Source of the DNA: JBOGNO01 sp050747245
GTDB taxonomy: Bacteria; Acidobacteriota; Terriglobia; Acidiferrales; UBA7541
Reading direction: 5' to 3'
DNA length: 64,000 nt
Assembly (NCBI GenBank): GCA_050747245.1
Contig: JBOGNO010000006.1
Coordinates: 1 to 64,000 of the forward strand
In this document: positions 1 to 7,848 of the stretch, piece after piece
How positions within the stretch are numbered: the first letter of the stretch is position 1
How the letters are laid out: each line of letters starts with the position of its first letter
The notes under the pieces: model-generated
Databases searched by the model: none
Told to the model about the DNA's origin: nothing
What the model saw: only the letters and a program-made list of their open reading frames with translations
Program-made: the position numbers and the translations under genes

Positions 1-932
1 GCGTCGCTGCCGCTGCCGCCCAGATAGCTCGAGTACAAGATAGCAGAGCCATCCGCGGCAATCTTTGTGACGAATGCCTTCCCGCGGCACTTGTTGGTGG
101 GATCCAGGTGGCAGGAAGGCTGCAACGCTTTTAGGGCCGGGAAATCAACCGACTGAGTTAGGCCGGTAAGATATGCGTTGCCTGAGGCGTCCAGGCCGAT
201 TCCGCGCACCTCATCCGCGCCGCGCCCGCCAAGATATGTGGCATAGAGCACGCGCGAGCCGTCTCCAGAAAACTTGGCGACAAATCCGTCGACTCCGCCG
301 CCGGAAGTGGACTGGAGCGCCTTGAATACCGGGAAATCCGTGGAGGTCGTAGCGCCCGCGAGGTAGATATCTCCGGCTGCATCCACGGCGATGGCGTTTG
401 CGCCATCCTCCCCGCTCCCGCCAAAATAGGTAGAGAATGCAACCGATCCATCGGGATGAAGTTTAACGAGAAAGGCTTCGCCAGTGCATTTGCGCTGAGC
501 ATTGAGGCTGCAGGAAGGCTGGAGAGCATTGCGAACGGGGAAGTCCGAAGCGTGCGTCTCGCCCGTGACATAGGCGTTGCCGTAAGCATCGAGCGCGATT
601 GCCCGAGCTTCTGTATTGTCGTTGCCGCCCAGATAAACAATGTAAAGCAGGGTCGAACCATCTGGAGAGAGATGGGCCACGAAAGCTTCACTGTGGCCGG
701 AAGGCGTCGCGGCAGCCGTAATCCCTGCCAGGTAGAGAGAGCCATCCGGGCCGACAACCACACTGCGCGCGGCGTCCGCGGATGAGCGGCCAACATATGT
801 GGAATAAACTAGCTCCGGCACAGCGGGAGTCGCTGCGCTGGAGGCGGTTGTGGACTGCGGGGAACCACGCGCCCCAGCTGAACTCATCAAAACAAGAACT
901 ATCGGAGATACAAGAAGCGACCGAATTCTGAT
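1..932 (-). CDS. SBBP beta-propeller repeat protein, C-terminus beyond the window
   Basis: Secreted or cell-surface protein built of SBBP-type beta-propeller repeats; function unknown. Reading the minus strand gives four repeats of 64-70 residues. Each has a core such as AFVTKIAADGSAILYSSYLGG minus its last residue, followed by a linker with a D-A-x-G-x-x-Y motif. The N-terminus is basic and then hydrophobic (RIRSLLVSPIVLVLM), like a signal peptide. No ATG, GTG or TTG lies at the right distance from the strong GGAGG. The codon five bases after it is ATC (930-932), while the first ATG in frame (885-887) would cut off the signal peptide. The start is therefore uncertain: a rare ATC start, a sequence error, or the later ATG. 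The gene runs off the left edge. Confidence 0.8.
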   Translation of the reverse strand, partial: MRIRSLLVSPIVLVLMSSAGARGSPQSTTASSAATPAVPELVYSTYVGRSSADAARSVVVGPDGSLYLAGITAAATPSGHSEAFVAHLSPDGSTLLYIVYLGGNDNTEARAIALDAYGNAYVTGETHASDFPVRNALQPSCSLNAQRKCTGEAFLVKLHPDGSVAFSTYFGGSGEDGANAIAVDAAGDIYLAGATTSTDFPVFKALQSTSGGGVDGFVAKFSGDGSRVLYATYLGGRGADEVRGIGLDASGNAYLTGLTQSVDFPALKALQPSCHLDPTNKCRGKAFVTKIAADGSAILYSSYLGGSGSD

Positions 933-1073
933 TGAGTCCTCCGCCGGGGCGAGCGTCAGATTATAAGGGGGAATTAGCCGAAAGAAGAAGGAAAAAATTC
1001 AAGTGCTGGGTTGATTGCAGAGGCCACCATTCGATAAGCTGACTTCGATTCTGCCGGCTGCGACTGGAGTGTT

Positions 1074-1232
1074 ATGCCGATTAAGCGCAAATCGAAATTT
1101 CGCGCCGCAAAGGAGGCGCGGCGCCGCGCGCGCCTGGCTGCGGGAACGCCTCCGGCAGGGCGCGTGATTCCGGACAAGCGCGATAAGCCGCCCAAGCACA
1201 AAAAATCAGTTTACGAGCTGAATGGGGAGTAA
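1074..1232 (+). CDS. Small basic protein of 52 residues, unknown function
   Basis: Short open frame that begins MPIKRKSKFRAAKEARRRAR and ends KHKKSVYELNGE. It is very rich in Arg and Lys, has no hydrophobic segment, and should be a soluble nucleic-acid- or ribosome-associated type of protein by composition alone. A GGAG lies five bases before the ATG. It sits between two leftward genes and is transcribed the opposite way, so it has its own promoter if real. I do not recognise a named family. The non-random composition, the RBS and a clean stop support it as a gene; lack of any homology check limits confidence. Confidence 0.5.
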   Translation: MPIKRKSKFRAAKEARRRARLAAGTPPAGRVIPDKRDKPPKHKKSVYELNGE

Positions 1233-1277
1233 TTGGCAGGGAAGGGCGGGTTCCGACGGAACCTAGTTTTTCGAGCC

Positions 1278-1772
1278 TCAACCGGGCTTGTAGTCGGGCA
1301 CAACTTCATCCGGCCGGAAAAGCGCCTGATGAGGCTTCCCGCTGACGGCGGCGACGTCCTGCGAAATTGCTTCGAGATCCGCGCGCGAAAATCCGATCGA
1401 GCTCGTCTTGATGTTTCCTTCGGGAGAAATATAAAAAATGCTGGGAACGTTCGTGAGGCCGAATTGATTGGAAGCAGGATAGCCCTCCGCATCCACGAGC
1501 ACTGGAAATTTGACGCCATATTCCTTGCAGAAGTCGATCGTGTCTTCGCTGTTGTCCTGGGAGATCGCCAGAAAGGTCACCTTGGAATCGCCGTAGGTTT
1601 CGTAGAGCCGCTCGAGAAAGGGAAACGTGAATTGGCAGACGGGGCAGCTGCTCTTGAAGAACGCGGCCAGCACCGGACCTTTCTTGAGAGCTTCCGCGAG
1701 GGAACTCTTACTCCCATTTGTTCCTGAAAGAGTGAATGATGGAGCGTGATCGCCCGCCTGCAACGTGCTCAT
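1278..1772 (-). CDS. Peroxiredoxin/TlpA-like thioredoxin-fold protein
   Basis: Redoxin of the AhpC/TSA-TlpA superfamily, 164 residues, probably reducing peroxides or disulfides in the cytoplasm. It starts MSTLQAGDHAPSFTL, typical of the family, and carries a CPVC active site (Cys43, Cys46) after the strand GPVLAAFFKSS. The cis-proline motif is in NVPSIFYI near residue 115. An upstream in-frame ATG would add 14 residues. I chose the ATG that follows GGAGG by seven bases and that starts at the conserved domain edge. No signal peptide or membrane segment. The next leftward gene upstream is a flavin disulfide reductase, which is compatible with a shared thiol-redox role, though the genes are about 110 bases apart. 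Confidence 0.82.
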   Translation of the reverse strand: MSTLQAGDHAPSFTLSGTNGSKSSLAEALKKGPVLAAFFKSSCPVCQFTFPFLERLYETYGDSKVTFLAISQDNSEDTIDFCKEYGVKFPVLVDAEGYPASNQFGLTNVPSIFYISPEGNIKTSSIGFSRADLEAISQDVAAVSGKPHQALFRPDEVVPDYKPG

Positions 1773-1881
1773 CTGGCGTCCTCCGAACCATCGCCGCAAC
1801 AATCGCGTGAACATGCCAAATGAATTCTACTCCACTCGGATTAGATGCTCCAGCGCGAAGGAGGCTTCGGGATTTCCACGC

Positions 1882-3240
1882 TCAATCGCGCGAAAGTTTC
1901 TTCATGGCTTCATTCGCGGCGACCAGAATGGCTTCCCAAACAGGAGCGAATGGCGGCGCGTAACTTAGATCAAGATGCAGCATCTCCGGAATGCGCATGC
2001 GCGCATGCAGGGCCATCGCGGCCACGTCAATTCTCTTCGCGATGCCTTCTTCGCCGCACATCTGGCATCCGAGCAGCCGGCCATCGGCGCGATCCCAGAT
2101 GAGTTTCACCATCAGCGGACGCCCATGAAAATAATATGCGCGCGAAGTGGAATTGATGGCTATGGAGTCGGGATGAAAACCGGCGGAGCGCGCCTCAGCA
2201 ACGCTGAGACCAGTTCGGGCCACTTCGAGCTCGAAAACCTTCGTGGCCAACGTGCCGACGATGCCTGCGAATCGCGCGTGGCCTCCCGCGGCGTTTTCTC
2301 CCGCCACACGCCCTTGCTTATTCGCGGTGGTGCCCAACGGAAAGTAGACGGGGCGGCCGGAGACCAAATGACGAGCTTCGACACAATCTCCTGCGGCATG
2401 AATGCTGCTCACGCTGGTATGCATGCGTTCGTCCACGGCGATCGCTCCGGTCGGACCAAGCTGAATCCTCGCGGATTCCGCGAGCGCCACGCGCGGATGG
2501 ATTCCGGTGGCGAGCACAACAATCTCCGCAGACTCGCTGCCCTGGGAATGCAAAACGTGCAGCCCCGTGCCCGCGCCGTCCGCAGCGATGGAACTCACAG
2601 CAGTCTTTTTAAGGAGACGCACGCCGTGGTTCAAGAGCACGTCCTCAACGCGGACGTTGATTTCCGGCTCCGCACCGCCGAGAACGGTCTCTGAGCGCTC
2701 GAGCACGACGACCTTTATCCCGCGGTTCGCGAGAGCGGCGGCGACTTCGAGGCCGATGTAGCCAGAGCCGACGATCACCGCCCGCTGCGGGCGCGCAGTT
2801 TCGAGGAACTCGCGGAAGAGGATTGCGCCGGATAAATCATTGCAGGTGAAGACTGCTGGCAGATCTGCGCCCGGAATCTCCACATCCGCGGCGCCGCCCG
2901 TGGTAATGATGAGCTTGTCGTAGGCGATGCTGACTTCTTCCACGCCCTCGCGCAGCGCGTGGACCAGCTTTCTCCCGGGCTCGATTTCCGACACCTTGTG
3001 AGCGAGACGAACATCGATGCCTCGCTTCTCACGAAAATATTCGGCGGAATAGACGAGCAAATCTTTCCAATCCTGTATCTCGCCGGAGAGATACCACGGC
3101 AGTCCGCACGCTCCATAGGAAACGTGCCGGCCCATTTCGAGCACGATTATTTCGAGTTGCGGATTACGGCGCCGCGCGCGGCTCGCCGCGCTCATGCCCG
3201 CCGCAACTCCTCCGATGACCACCAGTCTTTCACGCGCCAT
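1882..3240 (-). CDS. FAD-dependent pyridine nucleotide-disulfide oxidoreductase, CoA-disulfide reductase/NADH oxidase type
   Basis: Two-dinucleotide-binding flavoprotein of 452 residues. The N-terminal FAD motif reads GGVAAGMSAASRARRR, and the single redox cysteine is Cys45 in SYGACGLPWYLSG. That is the pattern of CoA-disulfide reductases and NADH oxidases, not the CxxxxC of glutathione reductase. An NAD(P)H motif (VGSGYIGLEVAAALANRG) lies near residue 160 and a second FAD contact (IHAAGDCVE) near residue 285. The C-terminal dimerisation domain is present. It probably reduces CoA disulfide or a related low-molecular-weight disulfide, or O2, with NAD(P)H; substrate cannot be read from sequence. 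Length is normal for the family. Confidence 0.85.
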   Translation of the reverse strand: MARERLVVIGGVAAGMSAASRARRRNPQLEIIVLEMGRHVSYGACGLPWYLSGEIQDWKDLLVYSAEYFREKRGIDVRLAHKVSEIEPGRKLVHALREGVEEVSIAYDKLIITTGGAADVEIPGADLPAVFTCNDLSGAILFREFLETARPQRAVIVGSGYIGLEVAAALANRGIKVVVLERSETVLGGAEPEINVRVEDVLLNHGVRLLKKTAVSSIAADGAGTGLHVLHSQGSESAEIVVLATGIHPRVALAESARIQLGPTGAIAVDERMHTSVSSIHAAGDCVEARHLVSGRPVYFPLGTTANKQGRVAGENAAGGHARFAGIVGTLATKVFELEVARTGLSVAEARSAGFHPDSIAINSTSRAYYFHGRPLMVKLIWDRADGRLLGCQMCGEEGIAKRIDVAAMALHARMRIPEMLHLDLSYAPPFAPVWEAILVAANEAMKKLSRD

Positions 3241-3343
3241 GCAGAATTCCGCCTCGCACGCTTCGCCGCAAGAGAGCGCTTTGCCATCTTATGCGAAGCA
3301 TCGCGGGGGTCAAGTGCGGCAATTCCAGACGAGCGGCGATTGG

Positions 3344-4603
3344 CTAATGAATCGTGCGCGTTTTTTTCTGCATGTAATCCATCAGCAGATATTGCCCGAG
3401 AGTGTAGGGCGTCGTGAAATAGGCTTTGCCGCGGCAGATTTCCGCAACCTTTTGCACGAAATGCACCAGGCTGTAATCGCTTGCGAGCATGAACGTATTA
3501 ATGAGAATGCCTGCGCGGCGACATTTCGATACTTCTTCGAGCGTCTGCGTTACCACCAGCGGATCGAGTCCGAATGCATTCTTGTAAATTCGCCCATCTT
3601 CGAGAGTCAGCGCCGATGGCTTGCCGTCGGTGATCATTACTATTTGGCGCATGTCCTTTTTTTGGCGGCCGAGAATGCGCTGAGCAAGTTTCAGCCCTTC
3701 GCGCGTGTTCGTGTAATGAGGGCCGACCTGCACGCGGGCCAACTGGCCGAGCGGAATTTCCTCCGCAGTGTCATGGAAAAGCACGACATGGAGAGAATCA
3801 CCCGGGTATTGTGTACGAATCAGGTGCGCGAGTGCCAGGGCCACACGTTTGGCGGGAGTGAAGCGGTCCTCTCCGTAAAGAATCATGCTGTGGCTGCAAT
3901 CGAGCATGAGCACCGTGGCGCATGAGCTTTGATATTCGCACTGGTGAACCATCAGGTCGGGATAATCGAGCTCGATGGGAACTTTGGCGCCTTCGCGGCG
4001 CACGGCATTGAAGAGCGTTTGGCCGATATCCAGATTCAGCGTATCGCCGAATTCATAAGTCTTTGCAGCGCCGCCGGATTCGACTCCCGTCGCCAGATCG
4101 CGCGTGTCGTGGCGTCCGTAACTGCTCTTACCGAGCGATCCGAGAAGGTCGCGCAGCGTCTTGAATCCCAGGAAATCGAGCGTCTTATCCGTAATTTCAA
4201 AACGCGCGTGCGCGTCGGGCTGGTTTTGCCCCGCCTGTCCGCCCGGGGTTTGCTCTGGCGGCGGAGTTACCTGCGCGGGTTGCGGCCGAACATATCCTTC
4301 TTCTGTCAGCCGTTCGATGAGGCGGTCAATCAAGTCTTCGAGCTTTTGATTTTCGCCGCGCTGCGCCTGTTCGAGCAGCTCCTGCATCAGTTCCGGCGGA
4401 ATTAGATCGCCCTCCTGGAGCGCCCGCAGAATGGCCTCGCGGAGCTGCTCCATGGATTTCTCCGGATCCATTTCCTGAATGCCGTAGTATTGCGATTCGA
4501 ATCCGCTTTGCAGCAGAAAATTGGAAAGCCGGTTGAGCAACTCCTGAAGATCGACTTCGTCGGCCGCTTCGCCGGTGTACCGCGAATATCGGGTGTATCT
4601 CAT
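3344..4603 (-). CDS. VWA-domain protein, partner of the adjacent MoxR-type ATPase
   Basis: 419-residue cytosolic protein with a C-terminal von Willebrand A domain. The MIDAS metal site is visible as DCSHS (D-x-S-x-S) and as MITDGKPS further on. The N-terminal 150 residues are acidic and Gln/Glu/Pro-rich (ESQYYGIQEMDPEKSMEQL), probably helical and flexible. VWA proteins of this type work with MoxR or magnesium-chelatase-like AAA ATPases as metal-insertion or protein-remodelling chaperones. The ATPase gene ends five bases before this ATG, so the two are one transcription unit. The client protein is unknown; nothing nearby is an obvious metalloenzyme substrate. Confidence 0.88.
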   Translation of the reverse strand: MRYTRYSRYTGEAADEVDLQELLNRLSNFLLQSGFESQYYGIQEMDPEKSMEQLREAILRALQEGDLIPPELMQELLEQAQRGENQKLEDLIDRLIERLTEEGYVRPQPAQVTPPPEQTPGGQAGQNQPDAHARFEITDKTLDFLGFKTLRDLLGSLGKSSYGRHDTRDLATGVESGGAAKTYEFGDTLNLDIGQTLFNAVRREGAKVPIELDYPDLMVHQCEYQSSCATVLMLDCSHSMILYGEDRFTPAKRVALALAHLIRTQYPGDSLHVVLFHDTAEEIPLGQLARVQVGPHYTNTREGLKLAQRILGRQKKDMRQIVMITDGKPSALTLEDGRIYKNAFGLDPLVVTQTLEEVSKCRRAGILINTFMLASDYSLVHFVQKVAEICRGKAYFTTPYTLGQYLLMDYMQKKTRTIH

Positions 4604-4608
4604 CGCAA

Positions 4609-6087
4609 TTAGTTGAACTGCCTGCGTGGCGCGCGGGGGCCGGTTTCACGAGGCTCCGGCGCGCGGCGCGGCTCCGCGAAAAATCCGCGCTGCTCGTTGC
4701 GATTGATGCGTTTGTGGGCGTAGAGGCCCTCGAGCGCAAATTCCGCCGCGGCCGTCACGACAGCCGCTTCCTCCTTGGCTTTGACGCCGAGGGCAGCGAG
4801 GGAATCCAGCAGCCCAGGGATCTTTTTGAGTTTGGCGAGGTCCTGCTCTGCCGAAGAATTGGCTTCGAGTTGCAATTCACCGCCATTTTCAAACCACTCC
4901 ACCACGCTGGCGAAATTTGTTCCGGAGAACCGCGCGGTGAAGACGCGTCCGATGGCGGCGCGAATCAGTTCCCGCGCTATGAAATCCGCGCCTTTCAACT
5001 CACCTTCGTATTCCAGCTCGAATTTTCCGGTCATCGCGGGAATCGCGGCATAAATATCGGCGACGCGGGCCATAGCGAACGATTCGGCGTTGCGGACGGC
5101 TCGCTGCTCCGCGCTCGAAAGCACATTTTCAACCGTGCTGATGGGCATCCGCTGGCTAACGCCGCTTCGGCGGTCGATGCGTTTGTCTTCGCGCGCGAGA
5201 AATGCGATTTGCTCGATGATCTCCCGCACATAGTCTGGAATGGTTGCGCGCCGCCCGCCATCGCGGCTGGTCCAGGCCTCCTGAGAGGTAATAGTGATCC
5301 CTTCCTCCACTGTCGCGGGATAGTGGGTGCGAATTTCGGAGCCGATGCGGTCCTTGAGCGGAGTAATAATCTTTCCGCGCGCCGTGTAATCCTCGGGATT
5401 CGCCGTGAATACCAGCGCGATATCGAGCGGCAGGCGGACCGGATAGCCCTTAATCTGCACGTCGCCTTCCTGCATGACGTTGAAAAGGCCTACCTGAATT
5501 TTCCCGGCGAGGTCGGGCAGCTCGTTGATGGCGAAGATGCCGCGATTGGCTCGCGGCAGCAGGCCGTAATGAATTGTCAGTTCGTCGGAGAGATCGCGGC
5601 CGCCGCGCGCCGCTTTGATGGGGTCCACGTCTCCGAGCATGTCAGCGATAGTCACGTCCGGGGTGGCCAGCTTTTCAACGTACCGCGATTCGCGCGCGCG
5701 CCACGCGATAGGAGTCGCGTCGCCTTCGGAAGCGATACGCTCATGGCACGCGCGACAGATTGGCACATAGGGATTGTCGTGGATTTCGCAGGTCGCAATC
5801 ACAGGGATTTCTTCGTCGAGCAGATTCACCAGCGCGCGCAGGATGCGCGTCTTCGCCTGCCCACGCAGCCCGAGCAGAATGAAATGATGTCTGGAAAGTA
5901 TGGCGTTGACGATCTGCGGGATCACCGTGTCGTCGAATCCATGGATTCCCGGAAATAGCGACGTAGCGGACTGAATTCGCTTCAGAAGATTTTCGCGCAT
6001 CTCCTGCTTGACGCTTCGTCCGGCGATTCGTTCTTCGGAATATTGGCTCTTGCGGAGTTCTCCCAGCGTGCGTGGAAGCGATTTCAT
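4609..6087 (-). CDS. MoxR/magnesium-chelatase-like AAA+ ATPase
   Basis: 492-residue ATPase. Walker A is GLRGQAKT (residues 73-80), Walker B/sensor context is GIFAINELPDLAGKIQ, and PLKDRIGSEIRTHYP is the arginine-finger/sensor region. The fold resembles the ChlI/BchI subunit and MoxR proteins. An unusual Cys/His cluster (C100, H103, C111, C114, H115) right after the Walker A helix looks like a small zinc site inserted in the AAA core. The last ~30 residues are Arg/Pro-rich and disordered. It leads a two-gene operon with the VWA protein, the classic chaperone pair. Its role is inferred from the pairing only. Confidence 0.88.
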   Translation of the reverse strand: MKSLPRTLGELRKSQYSEERIAGRSVKQEMRENLLKRIQSATSLFPGIHGFDDTVIPQIVNAILSRHHFILLGLRGQAKTRILRALVNLLDEEIPVIATCEIHDNPYVPICRACHERIASEGDATPIAWRARESRYVEKLATPDVTIADMLGDVDPIKAARGGRDLSDELTIHYGLLPRANRGIFAINELPDLAGKIQVGLFNVMQEGDVQIKGYPVRLPLDIALVFTANPEDYTARGKIITPLKDRIGSEIRTHYPATVEEGITITSQEAWTSRDGGRRATIPDYVREIIEQIAFLAREDKRIDRRSGVSQRMPISTVENVLSSAEQRAVRNAESFAMARVADIYAAIPAMTGKFELEYEGELKGADFIARELIRAAIGRVFTARFSGTNFASVVEWFENGGELQLEANSSAEQDLAKLKKIPGLLDSLAALGVKAKEEAAVVTAAAEFALEGLYAHKRINRNEQRGFFAEPRRAPEPRETGPRAPRRQFN

Positions 6088-6196
6088 TGGATCCCCATTT
6101 CTTCGCGGCGCATTTCACTCCGGGCCTTGGAGAGCGCCGCAGTGCCTCTCGGCCCATTATAGAGGATGCGGCGTCTCGCGCGCAGGTTTACGCAAA

Positions 6197-6817
6197 TCAG
6201 GCAGCGCCATGCCCATTTCCGCGCGACTTTTCCCGCACGTGGCGAAGATGTTCGAGTTGCGGAAGCCAGCGCTCGAGCCGTTCGATGAGCTCTCGCTGAC
6301 GCTCATCCTCACCGCGAAGCTGCAGAAGAAATTGCTTTGCTTCGAGATCGAGAGGCAGCTCCGCCGCAATCTGATATGCCGTGGACGCACCCTCCGGAAC
6401 TTCCAGGATTTCGGGTGCATTTCCGTAAACGAGTTCGTGGCATTTCGTGTACAGCTGTTCCAGCTTTACCGTAACTTTTGATTCCGGCAAGCCCGCTGCG
6501 TCCTCGAGATATTCAATTTCCGCTTCTAGGTAGAGCTGTTCCTGGATTATTTTTAACACCTGAAAGGGCGTCTTTCCGATGGTGCGAATATCCATGCGCC
6601 CGTCTTCGTGCTTGCGGATTACTTGAATTATTTCTGCCGTACAGCCGACGGGGACAATGGCATTCTCTTTCGCGAGAATCACACCGAACTCAAGTCCGCC
6701 TTCGATGCATCTGCCGATCATCTGCTTGTAACGCGGTTCGAAAATGTGCAGCGGAAGCTCCATGCGCGGAAGGAGGACTATTTCAAGCGGAAAGCGCGGA
6801 ATGCGCATCGCCGGCAT
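6197..6817 (-). CDS. LON substrate-binding-domain protein
   Basis: 206-residue protein consisting of the N-terminal (substrate-binding) domain of Lon protease without the ATPase or protease parts. It begins IPRFPLEIVLLPRMELPLHI, followed by FEPRYKQMI, the conserved opening of this domain. A helical tail (residues 150-206, RGEDERQRELIERLERWLPQL) follows. Stand-alone LON-domain proteins are widespread and mostly uncharacterised; a role in recognising proteins is inferred from the domain. It lies upstream of the AAA/VWA pair on the same strand but about 110 bases away, so co-transcription is possible but unproven. Confidence 0.85.
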   Translation of the reverse strand: MPAMRIPRFPLEIVLLPRMELPLHIFEPRYKQMIGRCIEGGLEFGVILAKENAIVPVGCTAEIIQVIRKHEDGRMDIRTIGKTPFQVLKIIQEQLYLEAEIEYLEDAAGLPESKVTVKLEQLYTKCHELVYGNAPEILEVPEGASTAYQIAAELPLDLEAKQFLLQLRGEDERQRELIERLERWLPQLEHLRHVREKSRGNGHGAA

Positions 6818-6879
6818 GCATCTAGCCTGTGGCGATAGCTTAACAGAAAGAGCAGAGAATTCTTGCGGCGGTCTAGGTG

Positions 6880-7206
6880 TCAGGGTGCAAGCGCGGAAAG
6901 CGCGGCCTGCATTTCATCGCGCGCGTGGAAATCGCCCGCGTGTGTGGCCGCGGAAATGCCCTTGTTCCAAATTTCGCGGGCTTCTTCCGGAAGATTGAGG
7001 CGCGCGAGTAAGTGTCCAAACTGATGATAGCCGGCGACGTAATTGGGATGGTCGGCGAGGAGGCGCTCGAACTGCGCCTTGGCCGCTTGATTGTCGCCTA
7101 AGCGCGCACATTCGAGCGCCAGCCCGTAGCGCGCAAATGCGTCGCCCGGGTTTTTCTCGACGAACGCTTCGAGCATCTCGCGGCGGGTTTTCGCTGTTTG
7201 GGTCAT
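6880..7206 (-). CDS. Tetratricopeptide-repeat protein
   Basis: Small protein of 108 residues with two to three TPR helical hairpins: DAFARYGLALECARLGDNQA, NYVAGYHQFGHLLARLNLPE and a third, weaker unit at the C-terminus. The spacing and the Gly-8/Ala-20-type pattern fit TPRs. No signal peptide, so it is probably a cytosolic protein-protein adaptor. An upstream in-frame ATG would add 11 residues with no domain similarity; I chose the internal MTQTAKTRREML start. It is followed at 60 bases by the LON-domain gene on the same strand. Function is unknown. Confidence 0.75.
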   Translation of the reverse strand: MTQTAKTRREMLEAFVEKNPGDAFARYGLALECARLGDNQAAKAQFERLLADHPNYVAGYHQFGHLLARLNLPEEAREIWNKGISAATHAGDFHARDEMQAALSALAP

Positions 7207-7271
7207 GGCCGAAAAGCGGGTATTATATCGGGCTTGCACCCTGCACGCGAGAGAGCAAATCGGAATTCTCT

Positions 7272-7808
7272 ATGAAACGAGGAACGAAAAAACCGATAAC
7301 TGCCCTTGAAAAGGGCCACGCAGAGGGCGGGGCATCCAGCTTGACCGCGCGTCCCGTAAGCGCCTCCCGCACGGAACTGGTCGAGGTCGTCCTTCCGAAC
7401 GACACAAACGTCCTCGGCAACATCCTCGGCGGCCGAGTGATGCATCTGATTGACATTGCCGCCGCAATCGCCGCGCACCGCCATTCGCACTCGCACGTCG
7501 TTACCGCCTCGGTGGATCATCTCGATTTCCGAAATCCCATTCGCGTCGGCGAGCTCATCGTCCTCAAGTCCAGCGTCAACCGCGTCTTCAGCACCTCGCT
7601 CGAAATCGGCGTGAAAGTGTTCTCCGAAAATGTGCTCACCGGCGAGCGCAAGCACACCAGCAGCGCTTACGTGACTTTCGTAGCGCTCGACGCTCGGGGG
7701 CGGCCTACTAGCATACCGGCGCTTATTCTCGAAACCGAAGAAGACCGCCGGCGCTTCCGGGATGCGGGCGAGCGTCGCGGGATTCGCCTCGCGCATCGTC
7801 ACAAGTAG
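7272..7808 (+). CDS. Acyl-CoA thioesterase, hotdog fold (YciA-like)
   Basis: 178-residue hotdog-fold thioesterase that should hydrolyse acyl-CoA to free acid and CoA in the cytosol. The key motifs are DTNVLGNILGGRVMHLIDIA, the central helix with its catalytic Asp/Asn region, and SVDHLDFRNPIRVGELIVL, the following strand. The N-terminal 30 residues (Lys/Gly-rich) precede the domain. The open frame extends further upstream, but the ATG used here is the last before the domain and removes a non-conserved stretch. It diverges from the TPR gene and converges on hemG, with about 40 bases between stop codons. Chain-length preference cannot be inferred. Confidence 0.85.
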   Translation: MKRGTKKPITALEKGHAEGGASSLTARPVSASRTELVEVVLPNDTNVLGNILGGRVMHLIDIAAAIAAHRHSHSHVVTASVDHLDFRNPIRVGELIVLKSSVNRVFSTSLEIGVKVFSENVLTGERKHTSSAYVTFVALDARGRPTSIPALILETEEDRRRFRDAGERRGIRLAHRHK

Positions 7809-7848
7809 CCGCCCCCATCGGTGTGAGCAAGCCGTCAGGGCGGATTCG

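Noticed and set aside
4714..5958. 414-codon open frame opposite the MoxR ATPase
   Set aside because: Shadow of the ATPase gene, no RBS and no recognisable motif.
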